Source: Bacillus sp. T33-2 (GTDB lineage: Bacteria; Bacillota; Bacilli; Bacillales; Cytobacillaceae). From it: DNA of 64,000 bases. The translations under genes were made by a program, and so were the position numbers. Below the pieces are notes generated by a model. It worked only from the letters and a program-made list of their open reading frames with translations. It was not told where the DNA came from and ran no database searches. The stretch covers positions 1-64,000 of the forward strand of contig NZ_PGVB01000014.1 of assembly GCF_002860205.1 (NCBI RefSeq). Direction: 5' to 3'. Below, one piece after another: positions 20,482 through 32,516 of the stretch. Numbering within the stretch: the first letter of the stretch is position 1; each line of letters opens with the position of its first letter.

Positions 20482-21084
20482 ATGAGCGAACATTATTATT
20501 CCCGAAGTCCGGAAACGGCAAGTGACCCTGTTTATTGGGATTTTACGCTTCGCGGCAATAAGTTTCGTTTTAAAACAGACAGCGGAGTGTTCTCAAAAAA
20601 AGAAGTGGACTTTGGCTCCCGGTTATTGATTGATACATTTGAATTGCCTGAAAACCACGGCCGCATTTTGGATGTGGGCTGCGGATATGGCCCGATTGGG
20701 CTTTCAATTGCAAAAGCGTATCCAGACACATTTGTGCACATGGTCGATGTAAATGAACGTGCACTTAGCCTGGCGAAAGAAAATGCACAACTCAATAATA
20801 TACAAAATGTCCATGTCTATGAGAGTGACCGCCTTACCGGAGTGAGCGAAAAGGAATTCATGGCAATCGTCACAAATCCCCCGATCAGGGCGGGGAAAAA
20901 AGTGGTGCATGAAATATTTGAACAAAGTTCGCATCATTTACTGCCAGGGGGAGAACTGTGGGTTGTCATTCAAAAAAAACAAGGTGCTCCTTCTGCAATT
21001 GACAAACTCAATGGCTTGTTTGGCCAAGTCGATGTTGTCGAAAAGAAAAAAGGTTATTTCATCATTAAAGCGAAAAAAAGTTGA
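20482..21084 (+). CDS. ybxB: YbxB, RsmC-like SAM-dependent methyltransferase
   Basis: This 200-residue class I methyltransferase belongs to the small RsmC-like group. It has the SAM-binding motif ILDVGCGYGPIGL (about 58-70), the acidic motif MVDVNERAL, and the catalytic TNPPIRAGK motif typical of enzymes that modify exocyclic base amines. An rRNA guanine target is likely but not proven. Location between rplL and rpoB is the usual one in Bacillus. The rpoB promoter overlaps its stop codon. Confidence 0.9.
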   Translation: MSEHYYSRSPETASDPVYWDFTLRGNKFRFKTDSGVFSKKEVDFGSRLLIDTFELPENHGRILDVGCGYGPIGLSIAKAYPDTFVHMVDVNERALSLAKENAQLNNIQNVHVYESDRLTGVSEKEFMAIVTNPPIRAGKKVVHEIFEQSSHHLLPGGELWVVIQKKQGAPSAIDKLNGLFGQVDVVEKKKGYFIIKAKKS

Positions 21085-21109
21085 CGTGGCAAAACTGCTA
21101 TGTTAATAT
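21081..21109 (+). promoter_or_regulatory. candidate rpoB promoter 1
   Basis: TTGACG (21081-21086) overlaps the ybxB stop codon. TAATAT (21104-21109) lies at 17-nt spacing. Confidence 0.5.
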
Positions 21110-21141
21110 TATAAAATGCCAAAATAATATTTTCTGCCAAT

Positions 21142-21169
21142 TTGCTAAAATCATCGAAAGATGTATAAT
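21142..21169 (+). promoter_or_regulatory. candidate rpoB promoter 2
   Basis: TTGCTA (21142-21147) and TATAAT (21164-21169) are 16 nt apart. Confidence 0.55.
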
Positions 21170-21221
21170 TTTGGTTTATTGTGGAAAAACTAACAAAATA
21201 ATAGTTAGTCGGAGGAAATCT

Positions 21222-21252
21222 GGTTTTTTGAAGAAAAACCTTTTTCTTTTTG
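21222..21252 (+). terminator. attenuator-like hairpin in the rpoB leader
   Basis: GGTTTTT pairs with AAAAACC (21234-21240) and is followed by TTTTTCTTTTT. The stem is AT-rich, so it would be a weak terminator. It sits downstream of promoters 1 and 2 and upstream of rpoB. Confidence 0.5.
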
Positions 21253-21292
21253 TCTTATGAAATGGCCTTGCCATTAATGGGACATGGATAGA

Positions 21293-21301
21293 TGCTATAA
21301 T
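21293..21301 (+). promoter_or_regulatory. candidate extended -10 element close to rpoB
   Basis: TGC-TATAAT is an extended -10 about 27 bp before the TTG start. There is no good -35. It would bypass the attenuator at 21222-21252. Confidence 0.4.
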
Positions 21302-21327
21302 AACGCTTGATTTGAGGGGTGAATCAG

Positions 21328-24300
21328 TTGACAGGTCAACTAGTTCAGTATGGACGACACCGCCAACGGAGAAGTTACGCTCGTATCAGTGAAGTATTAG
21401 AATTGCCGAATTTGATTGAAATTCAAACCTCTTCTTATCAATGGTTCCTTGATGAGGGACTAAGAGAAATGTTTCATGATATTTCTCCGATTGAAGACTT
21501 CACTGGTAATTTATCACTGGAATTCATTGATTACAGCCTTGGCGATCCAAAATATCCAGTTGAAGAATCAAAAGAAAGAGACGTAACCTATTCCGCACCT
21601 TTACGTGTGAAAGTTCGCCTTGTGAACAAAGAGACAGGCGAAGTGAAAGACCAGGATGTGTTCATGGGGGATTTCCCTCTGATGACCGAAACTGGCACCT
21701 TTGTAATCAATGGTGCTGAGAGGGTCATTGTATCACAGCTCGTGCGTTCGCCTAGCGTATACTACAGCGGCAAGTTGGATAAGAACGGAAAGAAAGGTTT
21801 TTCAGCAACCGTCATTCCAAACCGCGGTGCGTGGCTTGAGTACGAAACGGATGCAAAAGATGTTGTATATGTAAGGATCGATCGTACGCGGAAACTCCCT
21901 GTTACGGTTCTTTTGCGTGCGCTTGGTTTTGGCTCTGATCAGGAAATCATTGATCTGATCGGGGATAATGAATATATCCGTAATACCCTTGAAAAAGACA
22001 ATACCGAAAGCACTGAAAAAGCATTGCTCGAAATATATGAACGTCTCCGTCCTGGTGAACCGCCTACAGTAGACAACGCGAAAAGCCTCTTGGTTTCAAG
22101 GTTTTTCGATCCAAAGAGGTACGATTTAGCCAATGTGGGACGATACAAGATCAATAAAAAGCTTCATATTAAAAACCGCCTGTTCGGGCAAAAGCTGGCT
22201 GAGACGCTGGTTGATCCGGAAACAGGAGAAATCATTGCTGAAAAAGGGGTTGCACTTGACCGGAGGACACTCGACCGGATCATTCCCAACCTCGAGAAGG
22301 ATGTTGGTTTTAAAAACTACAACCCATATGGCGGTGTGGTAGAAGATGATATCACACTCCAGACCATAAAAATTTACGCACCAAACGAAGAGGGCGAAAA
22401 GGTCATCAATGTCATTGGCAATGCCTATGTTGATGAATCGATTAAAAATATTGCTCCTTCTGATATCATTGCTTCAATCAGTTACTTCTTTAACTTGCTG
22501 CATGGTGTGGGTGACACAGATGATATCGACCATCTTGGCAACAGGCGCCTCCGTTCTGTAGGGGAACTGCTGCAAAACCAGTTCCGTATTGGTTTGTCAA
22601 GGATGGAACGTGTTGTCCGGGAGAGAATGTCCATCCAGGACACTGCAACCATTACACCACAGCAATTGATCAATATACGGCCAGTGATTGCGTCCATAAA
22701 AGAATTCTTCGGAAGCTCCCAGCTTTCGCAGTTCATGGACCAGACAAATCCTTTGGCCGAACTGACGCACAAACGCCGTCTGTCTGCGCTTGGGCCTGGT
22801 GGTTTAACGCGTGAGCGCGCCGGATTCGAAGTGCGTGACGTCCACTACTCCCATTACGGGCGTATGTGTCCGATAGAAACGCCTGAAGGTCCGAACATCG
22901 GCTTGATTAACTCACTTTCCAGCTTTGCGAAGGTAAACCGCTTCGGTTTTATCGAAACGCCTTACCGCCGTGTAGACCCTGAAACCGGAAAAGTAACCAG
23001 CCAGATTGATTACTTGACTGCGGATGAAGAGGATAACTACGTAGTGGCGCAGGCAAATGCCCGCCTGTCGGATGATGGCTCTTTCATTGATGAGGACATC
23101 ATCGCCCGTTTCCGCGGTGAAAACACGGTTGTCAAGCGTGACCGTGTGGATTACATGGATGTTTCGCCAAAACAGGTTGTATCTGCGGCGACTGCGTGTA
23201 TCCCGTTCCTCGAGAACGATGACTCGAACCGTGCCCTGATGGGTGCGAACATGCAGCGGCAGGCTGTTCCGTTAATGGAACCTGAAGCGCCAAGAGTCGG
23301 TACAGGAATGGAACACGTCTCGGCCAGGGATTCAGGTGCAGCTGTAATCTGTAAGCATGAAGGTATCGTCGAACACGTTGAAGCCCGTGAGGTAAGGGTT
23401 CGCCGTATTCAAGTAGTGGACGGACAAGAAGTGAAAGGTGACCTTGACAGGTACCGCATGCTGAAGTTCATCCGTTCAAACCAGGGAACATGCTATAACC
23501 AGCGCCCGATTGTAAGTGTTGGTGACCGTGTCGTTAAAGGTGAGATCCTTGCGGACGGACCTTCCATGGAAAAAGGGGAACTTGCGCTTGGCCGTAACGT
23601 TCTCGTAGCGTTCATGACTTGGGATGGCTATAACTACGAGGATGCCATCATCATGAGCGAACGTCTTGTTAAAGACGATGTTTATACTTCGATCCATATT
23701 GAAGAGTACGAATCAGAAGCCCGTGATACAAAGCTTGGGCCTGAAGAAATAACCCGTGATATTCCAAACGTCGGTGAAGATGCGCTTCGCAATCTTGATG
23801 AGCGCGGAATCATCCGCATCGGGGCCGAAGTAAAAGATGGCGACCTTCTTGTCGGAAAAGTTACACCTAAAGGGGTAACTGAATTAACAGCAGAAGAACG
23901 CCTTCTCCATGCCATCTTCGGTGAAAAAGCAAGAGAAGTCCGTGATACGTCACTACGGGTTCCACATGGCGGCGGAGGCATTGTGCTCGATGTGAAAGTG
24001 TTCAACCGTGAAGACGGTGATGAGCTCCCTCCAGGCGTAAACCAGCTTGTCCGTGTTTATATCGTTCAGAAGCGTAAAATTTCTGAAGGGGACAAAATGG
24101 CGGGACGCCACGGAAACAAAGGGGTAATATCCAAGATCCTTCCGGAAGAAGACATGCCTTACCTTCCAGATGGCACGCCGGTTGATATCATGTTAAACCC
24201 GTTAGGGGTTCCGTCACGTATGAATATCGGACAGGTGCTTGAGCTCCATCTTGGAATGGCCGCCCGTTACCTTGGCATTCACGTTGCTTCACCGGTATTC

Positions 24301-24888
24301 GACGGAGCGCGTGAGGAGGATGTGTGGGCGACAATCGAAGAGGCTGGTATGGCTCGTGATGCCAAAACAGTCCTTTATGATGGCCGTACAGGTGAACCAT
24401 TTGATAACCGTGTGTCTGTCGGTGTCATGTACATGATTAAACTGGCACACATGGTTGACGATAAATTGCATGCCCGTTCTACAGGACCTTACTCCCTTGT
24501 TACTCAGCAGCCACTTGGCGGTAAAGCCCAGTTTGGCGGCCAGCGTTTCGGGGAAATGGAAGTCTGGGCACTTGAAGCATATGGTGCTGCCTATACACTC
24601 CAGGAAATTTTAACAGTTAAATCCGACGACGTTGTCGGCCGTGTTAAAACTTATGAAGCGATCGTCAAGGGCGAGAATGTACCAGAACCAGGTGTTCCGG
24701 AATCCTTCAAGGTATTGATGAAAGAACTGCAAAGCCTTGGCATGGATGTAAAAATCCTTTCCGGCGATGAAAAAGAAATCGAGATGCGCGACTTTGATGA
24801 CGATGAAGAGCTGCAGCATGCCGAAACATTAACGATTGCCCCTGAAATGGAAGACTTGGATTCAGAGAAAGTCGGAATGAAAGAATAG
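21328..24888 (+). CDS. rpoB: RpoB, RNA polymerase beta subunit
   Basis: This is the catalytic beta subunit. I start it at TTG 21328, 6 nt after GAGGGGTG. This gives the known Bacillus N-terminus ([19 protein letters not shown]) and 1186 residues. A GTG at 21319 is part of the ribosome binding site and is less likely. The rifampicin pocket reads [14 protein letters not shown] ... [13 protein letters not shown], the sensitive wild-type form. The acidic C-terminal tail is shorter than in B. subtilis. Confidence 0.98.
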   Translation: MTGQLVQYGRHRQRRSYARISEVLELPNLIEIQTSSYQWFLDEGLREMFHDISPIEDFTGNLSLEFIDYSLGDPKYPVEESKERDVTYSAPLRVKVRLVNKETGEVKDQDVFMGDFPLMTETGTFVINGAERVIVSQLVRSPSVYYSGKLDKNGKKGFSATVIPNRGAWLEYETDAKDVVYVRIDRTRKLPVTVLLRALGFGSDQEIIDLIGDNEYIRNTLEKDNTESTEKALLEIYERLRPGEPPTVDNAKSLLVSRFFDPKRYDLANVGRYKINKKLHIKNRLFGQKLAETLVDPETGEIIAEKGVALDRRTLDRIIPNLEKDVGFKNYNPYGGVVEDDITLQTIKIYAPNEEGEKVINVIGNAYVDESIKNIAPSDIIASISYFFNLLHGVGDTDDIDHLGNRRLRSVGELLQNQFRIGLSRMERVVRERMSIQDTATITPQQLINIRPVIASIKEFFGSSQLSQFMDQTNPLAELTHKRRLSALGPGGLTRERAGFEVRDVHYSHYGRMCPIETPEGPNIGLINSLSSFAKVNRFGFIETPYRRVDPETGKVTSQIDYLTADEEDNYVVAQANARLSDDGSFIDEDIIARFRGENTVVKRDRVDYMDVSPKQVVSAATACIPFLENDDSNRALMGANMQRQAVPLMEPEAPRVGTGMEHVSARDSGAAVICKHEGIVEHVEAREVRVRRIQVVDGQEVKGDLDRYRMLKFIRSNQGTCYNQRPIVSVGDRVVKGEILADGPSMEKGELALGRNVLVAFMTWDGYNYEDAIIMSERLVKDDVYTSIHIEEYESEARDTKLGPEEITRDIPNVGEDALRNLDERGIIRIGAEVKDGDLLVGKVTPKGVTELTAEERLLHAIFGEKAREVRDTSLRVPHGGGGIVLDVKVFNREDGDELPPGVNQLVRVYIVQKRKISEGDKMAGRHGNKGVISKILPEEDMPYLPDGTPVDIMLNPLGVPSRMNIGQVLELHLGMAARYLGIHVASPVFDGAREEDVWATIEEAGMARDAKTVLYDGRTGEPFDNRVSVGVMYMIKLAHMVDDKLHARSTGPYSLVTQQPLGGKAQFGGQRFGEMEVWALEAYGAAYTLQEILTVKSDDVVGRVKTYEAIVKGENVPEPGVPESFKVLMKELQSLGMDVKILSGDEKEIEMRDFDDDEELQHAETLTIAPEMEDLDSEKVGMKE

Positions 24889-24909
24889 TATCCATGCAGC
24901 GTCAAAAGG

Positions 24910-24939
24910 GCCAAATCACCGAAGCATCGGTGATTTGGC
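24910..24939 (+). other. perfect 12-bp hairpin after rpoB
   Basis: GCCAAATCACCG (24910-24921) pairs perfectly with CGGTGATTTGGC (24928-24939) around a 6-nt loop. No T run follows, so it is more likely an RNA-processing or stability hairpin than a terminator, which would cut rpoC off from rpoB. Confidence 0.6.
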
Positions 24940-24954
24940 GTTTACGCCATTGGT

Positions 24955-25138
24955 TTGTCTAGCTGCAGCGCCTAACCAGTTTTCAGCCCGAATGAGCTTC
25001 TTCGAGTACCTTGCGAAGATCGTGAGATTTGAGCAGCTCGGGTCATAAGCCGATCCCCTTCAGAAGTCAAAAAGCGACTTCCTGCGGGGCTCGTCTTATG
25101 CCTGTCGGGGCTGGACAAGGCGCTTCCGCTTTTCGTGT
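24955..25138 (+). repeat. palindromic dispersed-repeat-like element between rpoB and rpoC
   Basis: The outer arms TTGTCTAGC (from 24955) and GCTGGACAA (ending near 25120) are inverted copies with one mismatch. The next arms AGCGCCT and AGGCGCT are inverted too. Inside, CATAAG and CTTATG, and GAAGTC and GACTTC, continue the imperfect palindrome. The ends (TTGTCTAGCTGCAGCGCC ... GGCGCTTCCGCTTTT) are the kind of sequence I recall as a common intergenic repeat in Bacillus genomes. It has no open reading frame of note. It lengthens the rpoB-rpoC spacer to 294 bp. Confidence 0.7.
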
Positions 25139-25182
25139 TAGCAATTAGGGTAAAACCCGATATTAAAAGGGAGGTAGGCCCC

Positions 25183-28100
25183 TTGCTGGATGTCAATAAT
25201 TTCGAATACATGAAAATCGGCCTTGCTTCACCTGATAAGATCCGTTCATGGTCATATGGTGAGGTAAAGAAACCGGAAACGATTAACTATCGTACGCTTA
25301 AACCTGAAAAAGACGGCTTGTTCTGTGAACGCATTTTCGGACCGACCAAGGACTGGGAATGCCACTGCGGCAAATACAAACGTGTTCGCTACAAAGGTGT
25401 TGTTTGTGACCGGTGCGGTGTTGAAGTTACCCGTGCAAAGGTACGCCGCGAACGGATGGGGCATATTGAACTTGCTGCTCCTGTTTCACATATTTGGTAC
25501 TTTAAGGGAATTCCAAGCCGGATGGGCTTGGTCCTTGACATGTCACCACGCGCCCTTGAAGAAGTCATTTACTTTGCTTCTTATGTAGTAACAGAAACAG
25601 GCGATACAGCGCTTGAAAAGAAACAGTTGCTGTCTGAGAAAGAATATCGTGCATACCGTGAAAAGTACGGGAACAAATTCCAAGCTTCCATGGGTGCTGA
25701 AGCGGTAAAGAAACTTCTTTCGGATATCGACCTCGACAAAGAAGCCGAGACGCTAAAAGAAGAACTAAAGACAGCCCAGGGGCAGCGCCGTACACGGGCC
25801 ATCAAACGGCTAGAAGTGATTGAGGCATTCCGTGGTTCCGGCAATGAACCGTCCTGGATGATCCTAGATGTTCTGCCGGTCATTCCGCCGGAATTGCGGC
25901 CCATGGTGCAGCTGGATGGCGGAAGGTTTGCCACCTCGGACTTAAACGATCTGTACAGGCGTGTCATTAACCGTAACAACCGACTGAAGAGGCTTCTCGA
26001 CCTTGGTGCGCCTAGCATCATTGTTCAAAACGAAAAGAGGATGCTGCAGGAAGCAGTCGACGCCCTGATCGATAACGGCCGCCGCGGCCGCCCGGTTACT
26101 GGTCCGGGGAACCGTCCATTAAAATCCCTTTCTCATATGCTGAAAGGAAAACAGGGACGTTTCCGCCAGAACCTTTTAGGAAAACGTGTTGACTACTCCG
26201 GCCGTTCTGTAATCGTTGTAGGCCCGAACTTAAAAATGTACCAGTGCGGACTTCCGAAAGAAATGGCCCTTGAACTGTTCAAGCCATTCGTAATGAAAGA
26301 ACTTGTCCAAAAAGGACTTGCACATAACATCAAATCTGCGAAACGCAAAATTGAACGCGTTCAACCAGAGGTTTGGGATGTCCTTGAAGAAGTCATTAAG
26401 GAACACCCAGTATTGCTTAACCGTGCCCCGACCCTTCATAGGCTGGGAATCCAGGCATTTGAGCCGACTCTTGTTGAAGGACGCGCGATCCGCCTGCATC
26501 CACTCGTATGTACGGCTTATAACGCTGACTTCGATGGAGACCAGATGGCTGTGCACGTGCCTCTGTCAGCTGAAGCGCAGGCAGAAGCCCGCTTGCTGAT
26601 GCTTGCAGCTCAAAATATCTTGAATCCTAAGGACGGAAAGCCTGTCGTAACCCCTTCCCAGGACATGGTATTGGGGAATTACTACTTAACTCTTGAACGG
26701 GAAGGCGCAGTCGGCGAAGGCATGGTCTTTAAAGATGCGAATGAAGCACTGATTGCATACCAAAACGGCTATGCACACCTTCACACCAGGATTGCTGTTC
26801 ATGCCGGTTCTTTAGGGAACCAGACATTTACGCCTGAACAAAACAAAATGCTGTTATTAACGACAGTAGGCAAGCTGATTTTCAACGAAATCCTGCCTGC
26901 TTCATTCCCTTATATCAACGAGCCTACGAAGACAAATCTGGAGGAAAAGACTCCGGAAAGGTATTTCGTTGAAAAAGGAACAGATGTTAAAGAAGTTATT
27001 AAAGGAATGCCGACGGTTGATCCATTCAAGAAAAAAATTCTTGGGAACATCATTGCGGAAGTATTTAAAAAGTTTAAAATCACTGAAACATCCAAGATGC
27101 TTGACCGCATGAAGGACCTTGGCTTCCGCTTCTCAACAAAAGCGGGAATCACTGTTGGTGTTGCGGATATCGTCGTCCTTGGCGAAAAGCAGGAGATCAT
27201 CCAGGAAGCCCAAAACAAGGTTGATAACGTTCTTAAGCAGTTCAGACGCGGTTTGATTACTGAAGACGAACGCTATGACCGCGTCATTTCGATTTGGAGT
27301 GCCGCAAAGGATACAATCCAGGCTAAATTGATGAAATCCCTTGATAAAACTAACCCGATTTTCATGATGAGTGATTCCGGTGCCCGTGGTAACGCATCGA
27401 ACTTCACTCAGCTTGCTGGTATGCGCGGACTGATGGCGAACCCGGCAGGACGTATTATCGAGTTGCCGATCAAATCAAGTTTCCGTGAAGGATTAACAGT
27501 GTTAGAGTACTTTATTTCGACACACGGAGCCCGTAAAGGTCTTGCGGATACTGCCCTTAAGACAGCTGACTCAGGTTACCTTACACGCCGTCTTGTAGAC
27601 GTAGCCCAGGACGTGATTGTCCGTGAAGACGACTGCGGAACAGACCGCGGCCTAAAAGTCAAGGCGCTGAAAGATGGCACTGAAGTGATCGAGCCTCTTG
27701 ATGAGCGTTTAATTGGGCGCCATGCAAGACGGGCAATCAAAAATCCTCAGACTAATGAGGTTATGGTGGAAGAAAACGGCCTCATCACTGAAGACTTGGC
27801 TACGGAAATTGTCGATGCAGGTGTAGAAGAAGTGTGGATCCGGTCCGCCTTTACATGTAACACTCGCCATGGTGTATGTAAAAAATGTTATGGACGTAAC
27901 CTCGCAACCGGCCAGGAAGTCGAAGTTGGCGAAGCTGTTGGTATCATCGCAGCCCAGTCAATCGGAGAACCTGGAACTCAGTTGACAATGCGTACATTCC
28001 ACACAGGTGGTGTTGCAGGAGACGATATCACACAAGGTCTTCCGCGTATCCAGGAATTGTTTGAAGCGCGTAACCCTAAAGGCCAGTCAGTGATCTCCGA

Positions 28101-28779
28101 AATCGAAGGTGTTGTTGTCGGCATCAATGAAGGTCGCGACCGCCAGCATGAAATCGTGGTCCAGGGCCAAGTTGAAAGCAGGACATATAATGCACCATAT
28201 ACAGCAAGGCTGAAAGTATCTGTCAACGACAGGGTTGAACGTGGACAGGAACTCACTGAAGGATCCATCGATCCGAAAGAGCTGTTAAGGGTAAAAGATG
28301 TTACTTCTGTCCAGGAATACCTGCTTCGCGAAGTACAAAAAGTATATCGCATGCAGGGTGTAGAAATCGGCGATAAGCACGTTGAAGTGATGGTTCGCCA
28401 GATGATGCGCAAAATCAGGGTAATTGATGCAGGTGAAACAGACGTGCTGCCAGGCACACTGCTTGAAATCCATCAATTTACTGATGCCAACCGGAAAGCA
28501 CTGCTTGAAGGCAAGGCACCGGCAACAGGCCGTCCAGTTCTTCTCGGTATTACCAAGGCTTCACTCGAAACTGATTCATTCCTGTCTGCAGCGTCCTTCC
28601 AGGAAACCACGAGGGTACTTACCGATGCAGCAATCAAAGGCAAGCGTGATGAATTGCTTGGCCTGAAAGAGAATGTAATCATTGGAAAACTTGTGCCTGC
28701 AGGAACCGGAATGCAGCGTTATAGGAGAGCTGAGCCGATTTTAAAGGACAAAGAGGCTGAAGAAGTAACAGTCGACTAA
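25183..28779 (+). CDS. rpoC: RpoC, RNA polymerase beta' subunit
   Basis: This subunit carries the active-site Mg2+ motif NADFDGD. Start is TTG 25183 behind AAGGGAGGTAGG, giving the Bacillus N-terminus [20 protein letters not shown] and 1198 residues. Reading further upstream would run into the repeat element. The zinc finger at C60, C62, C75 and C78 and the second zinc site ([14 protein letters not shown]) are intact. It is followed by a strong terminator. Confidence 0.98.
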   Translation: MLDVNNFEYMKIGLASPDKIRSWSYGEVKKPETINYRTLKPEKDGLFCERIFGPTKDWECHCGKYKRVRYKGVVCDRCGVEVTRAKVRRERMGHIELAAPVSHIWYFKGIPSRMGLVLDMSPRALEEVIYFASYVVTETGDTALEKKQLLSEKEYRAYREKYGNKFQASMGAEAVKKLLSDIDLDKEAETLKEELKTAQGQRRTRAIKRLEVIEAFRGSGNEPSWMILDVLPVIPPELRPMVQLDGGRFATSDLNDLYRRVINRNNRLKRLLDLGAPSIIVQNEKRMLQEAVDALIDNGRRGRPVTGPGNRPLKSLSHMLKGKQGRFRQNLLGKRVDYSGRSVIVVGPNLKMYQCGLPKEMALELFKPFVMKELVQKGLAHNIKSAKRKIERVQPEVWDVLEEVIKEHPVLLNRAPTLHRLGIQAFEPTLVEGRAIRLHPLVCTAYNADFDGDQMAVHVPLSAEAQAEARLLMLAAQNILNPKDGKPVVTPSQDMVLGNYYLTLEREGAVGEGMVFKDANEALIAYQNGYAHLHTRIAVHAGSLGNQTFTPEQNKMLLLTTVGKLIFNEILPASFPYINEPTKTNLEEKTPERYFVEKGTDVKEVIKGMPTVDPFKKKILGNIIAEVFKKFKITETSKMLDRMKDLGFRFSTKAGITVGVADIVVLGEKQEIIQEAQNKVDNVLKQFRRGLITEDERYDRVISIWSAAKDTIQAKLMKSLDKTNPIFMMSDSGARGNASNFTQLAGMRGLMANPAGRIIELPIKSSFREGLTVLEYFISTHGARKGLADTALKTADSGYLTRRLVDVAQDVIVREDDCGTDRGLKVKALKDGTEVIEPLDERLIGRHARRAIKNPQTNEVMVEENGLITEDLATEIVDAGVEEVWIRSAFTCNTRHGVCKKCYGRNLATGQEVEVGEAVGIIAAQSIGEPGTQLTMRTFHTGGVAGDDITQGLPRIQELFEARNPKGQSVISEIEGVVVGINEGRDRQHEIVVQGQVESRTYNAPYTARLKVSVNDRVERGQELTEGSIDPKELLRVKDVTSVQEYLLREVQKVYRMQGVEIGDKHVEVMVRQMMRKIRVIDAGETDVLPGTLLEIHQFTDANRKALLEGKAPATGRPVLLGITKASLETDSFLSAASFQETTRVLTDAAIKGKRDELLGLKENVIIGKLVPAGTGMQRYRRAEPILKDKEAEEVTVD

Positions 28780-28793
28780 TTTACAAATTCCCG

Positions 28794-28836
28794 CGGCACT
28801 TTCTCATCACATATGATAGAAAGTGCCGTATTTTTG
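28794..28836 (+). terminator. terminator after rpoC
   Basis: A perfect 11-bp stem, CGGCACTTTCT (28794-28804) with AGAAAGTGCCG (28818-28828), is followed by TATTTTT. Confidence 0.85.
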
Positions 28837-28896
28837 AAAAAAAAACAGAACCGATGCTATTGTATTCAAATACACATAAAAAATATCTATTTTCTG

Positions 28897-28925
28897 TTGA
28901 CAACGCTTGTGCAAGATGTTACTAT
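28897..28925 (+). promoter_or_regulatory. str operon promoter
   Basis: TTGACA (28897-28902) is 17 nt from TACTAT (28920-28925), which has an extended -10 TG (28917-28918). It precedes rplGB-rpsL-rpsG-fusA. Confidence 0.75.
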
Positions 28926-28968
28926 AGCAAAGGTGCTCCTATTCACCTGTTACTTTGGAGGATAGAAC

Positions 28969-29217
28969 ATGTCTTATGAAAAAGTATCACAGGCCAAAAA
29001 GATTATAGTAGGAACAAAGCAAACAGTAAAAGCCCTTAAAGCTGGCGAAGTCACTGAACTGGTAGTGGCCGAAGACGCTGATCCAAAAGTAACAGCAAAA
29101 GTGCTTCAGGCTGCCAGGGAAATGGATGTAGCTGTTGCCCGTGTGGACTCCATGAAAAAATTGGGAAAAGCATGCGGGATCGGAGTAGGGGCGGCTGCTG
29201 TAGCAATAACCAAGTAA
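28969..29217 (+). CDS. rplGB: L7Ae-family kink-turn RNA-binding protein (YbxF/RplGB)
   Basis: This 82-residue homologue of archaeal L7Ae binds kink-turn RNAs. It begins [19 protein letters not shown], has the [14 protein letters not shown] segment, and the glycine-rich [15 protein letters not shown] loop of the family. It is the first gene of the str operon, as in B. subtilis. Its exact ribosomal role is not firmly established. ATG 28969 follows TTTGGAGGATAGAAC. Confidence 0.92.
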   Translation: MSYEKVSQAKKIIVGTKQTVKALKAGEVTELVVAEDADPKVTAKVLQAAREMDVAVARVDSMKKLGKACGIGVGAAAVAITK

Positions 29218-29305
29218 AAACTGTTTTTGTGGTTTAACACTGCAAGGACTTTGTTTTTTGTAAAAAAATGAACCACCTGGATGTGTGGGCTTAACAAAGA
29301 AATGA

Positions 29306-29743
<438 letters not shown>

Positions 29744-29746
29744 TAA

Positions 29747-30259
<513 letters not shown>

Positions 30260-30307
30260 TCAAACCTTCAACTATAAAACATTCAAACCCGGAAGGAGAA
30301 AGACCCA

Positions 30308-32386
30308 ATGGCAAGAGAGTTCTCCTTAGAAAAAACTCGTAATATTGGTATCATGGCTCACATTGATGCTGGTAAAACAACAACAACTGAGCGTGTACTT
30401 TATTACACAGGCCGTATCCACAAAATCGGTGAAACACATGAAGGGGCTTCCCAAATGGACTGGATGGAGCAGGAGCAGGAACGTGGTATCACGATCACTT
30501 CTGCTGCAACCACTGCCTCTTGGAAAAACCACCGCGTAAATATCATCGATACACCAGGACACGTAGACTTCACAGTGGAAGTTGAACGTTCCCTTCGTGT
30601 ACTTGACGGTGCGGTTGCAGTCCTTGACGCCCAGTCTGGAGTTGAGCCACAGACTGAAACTGTTTGGCGCCAGGCAACTACCTATGGAGTTCCCCGCGTA
30701 GTATTCGTTAATAAAATGGATAAAATCGGTGCGGACTTCCTGTATTCAGTTGGTACATTGCATGACCGCCTTCAGGCAAATGCCCATGCAATTCAGCTTC
30801 CAATCGGTGCTGAAGACCAATTCGAAGGAATCATTGACCTTGTCGAAATGAAAGCTATCTTCTATGCAAATGACCTTGGCACAGAAATCACTGAAGGTGA
30901 AATTCCTGCAGAGTACAGGGACCAGGCGGAAGAATACCGTGAAAAGTTGCTTGAAGCGGTAGCTGAACTTGACGAAGAGTTAATGGAAAAATACCTTGGC
31001 GGAGAAGAGCTGACAGTTGAAGAAATCAAAGCGGCTATCCGTAAAGGTACTACAAACGTTGAATTCTACCCTGTTATTTGCGGTTCCGCATTTAAAAACA
31101 AGGGTGTTCAGCTGATGCTTGATGCAGTAATCGACTACCTTCCATCTCCACTGGATGTACCTGCAATTAAAGGTACTCTTCCAGATTCAGAGGAAGAAGT
31201 TGAGCGCCATTCAAGCGATGATGAGCCTTTCTCAGCTCTAGCCTTCAAAGTTATGACCGACCCATACGTTGGTAAACTTACATTCTTCCGTGTATACTCC
31301 GGAACCCTGGAGTCTGGATCTTATGTCCAAAACTCAACTAAAGGGAAGCGTGAGCGTATCGGACGTATCCTTCAGATGCACGCAAACAGCCGCCAGGAAA
31401 TCTCAAAGGTTTACGCTGGTGACATTGCCGCAGCTGTAGGTCTTAAGGATACTACAACGGGTGACACTCTTTGTGATGAGAAGAACCTTGTAATCCTTGA
31501 GTCCATGCAATTCCCTGAGCCTGTAATCCAGCTTTCCGTTGAGCCGAAGTCAAAGGCAGACCAAGATAAAATGGGCCAGGCGCTCCAGAAGCTCCAGGAA
31601 GAAGATCCAACCTTCCGTGCATACACTGACCAGGAAACTGGACAAACCATCATCGCTGGTATGGGTGAGCTTCACCTCGATATCATCGTTGACCGTATGC
31701 GCCGCGAGTTCAAGGTAGAAGCAAACGTGGGTGCCCCTCAGGTTGCCTACCGTGAAACTTTCCGTGCTTCAGCTCAGGTAGAAGGCAAGTTTGCACGCCA
31801 GTCCGGTGGTCGTGGACAATACGGACACGTTTGGATTGAATTCTCTCCAAACGAAGAAGGAAAAGGCTTCGAATTTGTAAACGGCATCGTCGGTGGTGTT
31901 GTTCCTCGTGAATACATCCCGGCTGTACAAGCAGGACTAGAAGATGCGCTTGACCGCGGTGTCATTGCAGGCTTCCCGCTGGTAGACATCAAAGCCCGCC
32001 TGTTCGATGGTTCTTACCACGATGTTGACTCCTCGGAAATGGCGTTTAAGATCGCTGCTTCCATGGCACTCAAGAACGCGGCTTCAAAATGTAGCCCTGT
32101 CATCCTTGAGCCAATCATGAGGGTTGAAGTCGTTATCCCTGAAGAGTACATGGGTGATATCATGGGTATGCTCACTGCGCGCCGTGGACGGGTAGAAGGC
32201 ATGGAAGCCCGTGGTAACGCACAGGTAGTACGCGCGATGGTTCCACTTTCAGAAATGTTCGGTTATGCAACGGCTCTTCGTTCTTCAACTCAAGGACGTG
32301 GTGTATTCTCAATGCACTTCGATCACTACGAAGAAGTTCCTAAATCCGTTTCTGAAGAAATCATCAAAAAAAATAAAGGTGAATAA
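30308..32386 (+). CDS. fusA: Elongation factor G
   Basis: EF-G drives ribosomal translocation with GTP. The 692-residue protein has G1 [14 protein letters not shown]3 DTPGHVDF and G4 NKMDK, followed by domains II-V. ATG 30308 follows GGAAGGAGAAAGACCCA. A candidate tuf promoter starts at its stop codon. Confidence 0.98.
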   Translation: MAREFSLEKTRNIGIMAHIDAGKTTTTERVLYYTGRIHKIGETHEGASQMDWMEQEQERGITITSAATTASWKNHRVNIIDTPGHVDFTVEVERSLRVLDGAVAVLDAQSGVEPQTETVWRQATTYGVPRVVFVNKMDKIGADFLYSVGTLHDRLQANAHAIQLPIGAEDQFEGIIDLVEMKAIFYANDLGTEITEGEIPAEYRDQAEEYREKLLEAVAELDEELMEKYLGGEELTVEEIKAAIRKGTTNVEFYPVICGSAFKNKGVQLMLDAVIDYLPSPLDVPAIKGTLPDSEEEVERHSSDDEPFSALAFKVMTDPYVGKLTFFRVYSGTLESGSYVQNSTKGKRERIGRILQMHANSRQEISKVYAGDIAAAVGLKDTTTGDTLCDEKNLVILESMQFPEPVIQLSVEPKSKADQDKMGQALQKLQEEDPTFRAYTDQETGQTIIAGMGELHLDIIVDRMRREFKVEANVGAPQVAYRETFRASAQVEGKFARQSGGRGQYGHVWIEFSPNEEGKGFEFVNGIVGGVVPREYIPAVQAGLEDALDRGVIAGFPLVDIKARLFDGSYHDVDSSEMAFKIAASMALKNAASKCSPVILEPIMRVEVVIPEEYMGDIMGMLTARRGRVEGMEARGNAQVVRAMVPLSEMFGYATALRSSTQGRGVFSMHFDHYEEVPKSVSEEIIKKNKGE

Positions 32387-32415
32387 TTGCTTTTCACTTA
32401 TTTATAAAGTATAAC
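32387..32415 (+). promoter_or_regulatory. tuf promoter
   Basis: TTGCTT (32387-32392) and TATAAC (32410-32415) are 17 nt apart, right after the fusA stop. It would give tuf extra transcripts, as expected for such an abundant protein. Confidence 0.65.
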
Positions 32416-32437
32416 TACTTATGTAAGCTATGGACTA

Positions 32438-32463
32438 TGTGGAAAAAGAGCACTTTTTCCACA
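32438..32463 (+). other. perfect 11-bp hairpin in the tuf leader
   Basis: TGTGGAAAAAG (32438-32448) pairs perfectly with CTTTTTCCACA (32453-32463) around AGCA. No T run follows, so it is not a standard terminator. mRNA stability or processing is possible. Confidence 0.6.
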
Positions 32464-32516
32464 GGCCCATATAAATATATACTTAATTTTTCTAATTAAA
32501 AGGAGGATTTCCTAAA

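Noticed and set aside
24910-24939. Terminator between rpoB and rpoC
   Set aside because: The stem is perfect but no T run follows, and full termination would leave rpoC without a clear promoter.
32438-32463. Terminator before tuf
   Set aside because: The perfect hairpin is not followed by T and tuf must be highly transcribed, so it is listed only as a leader hairpin.
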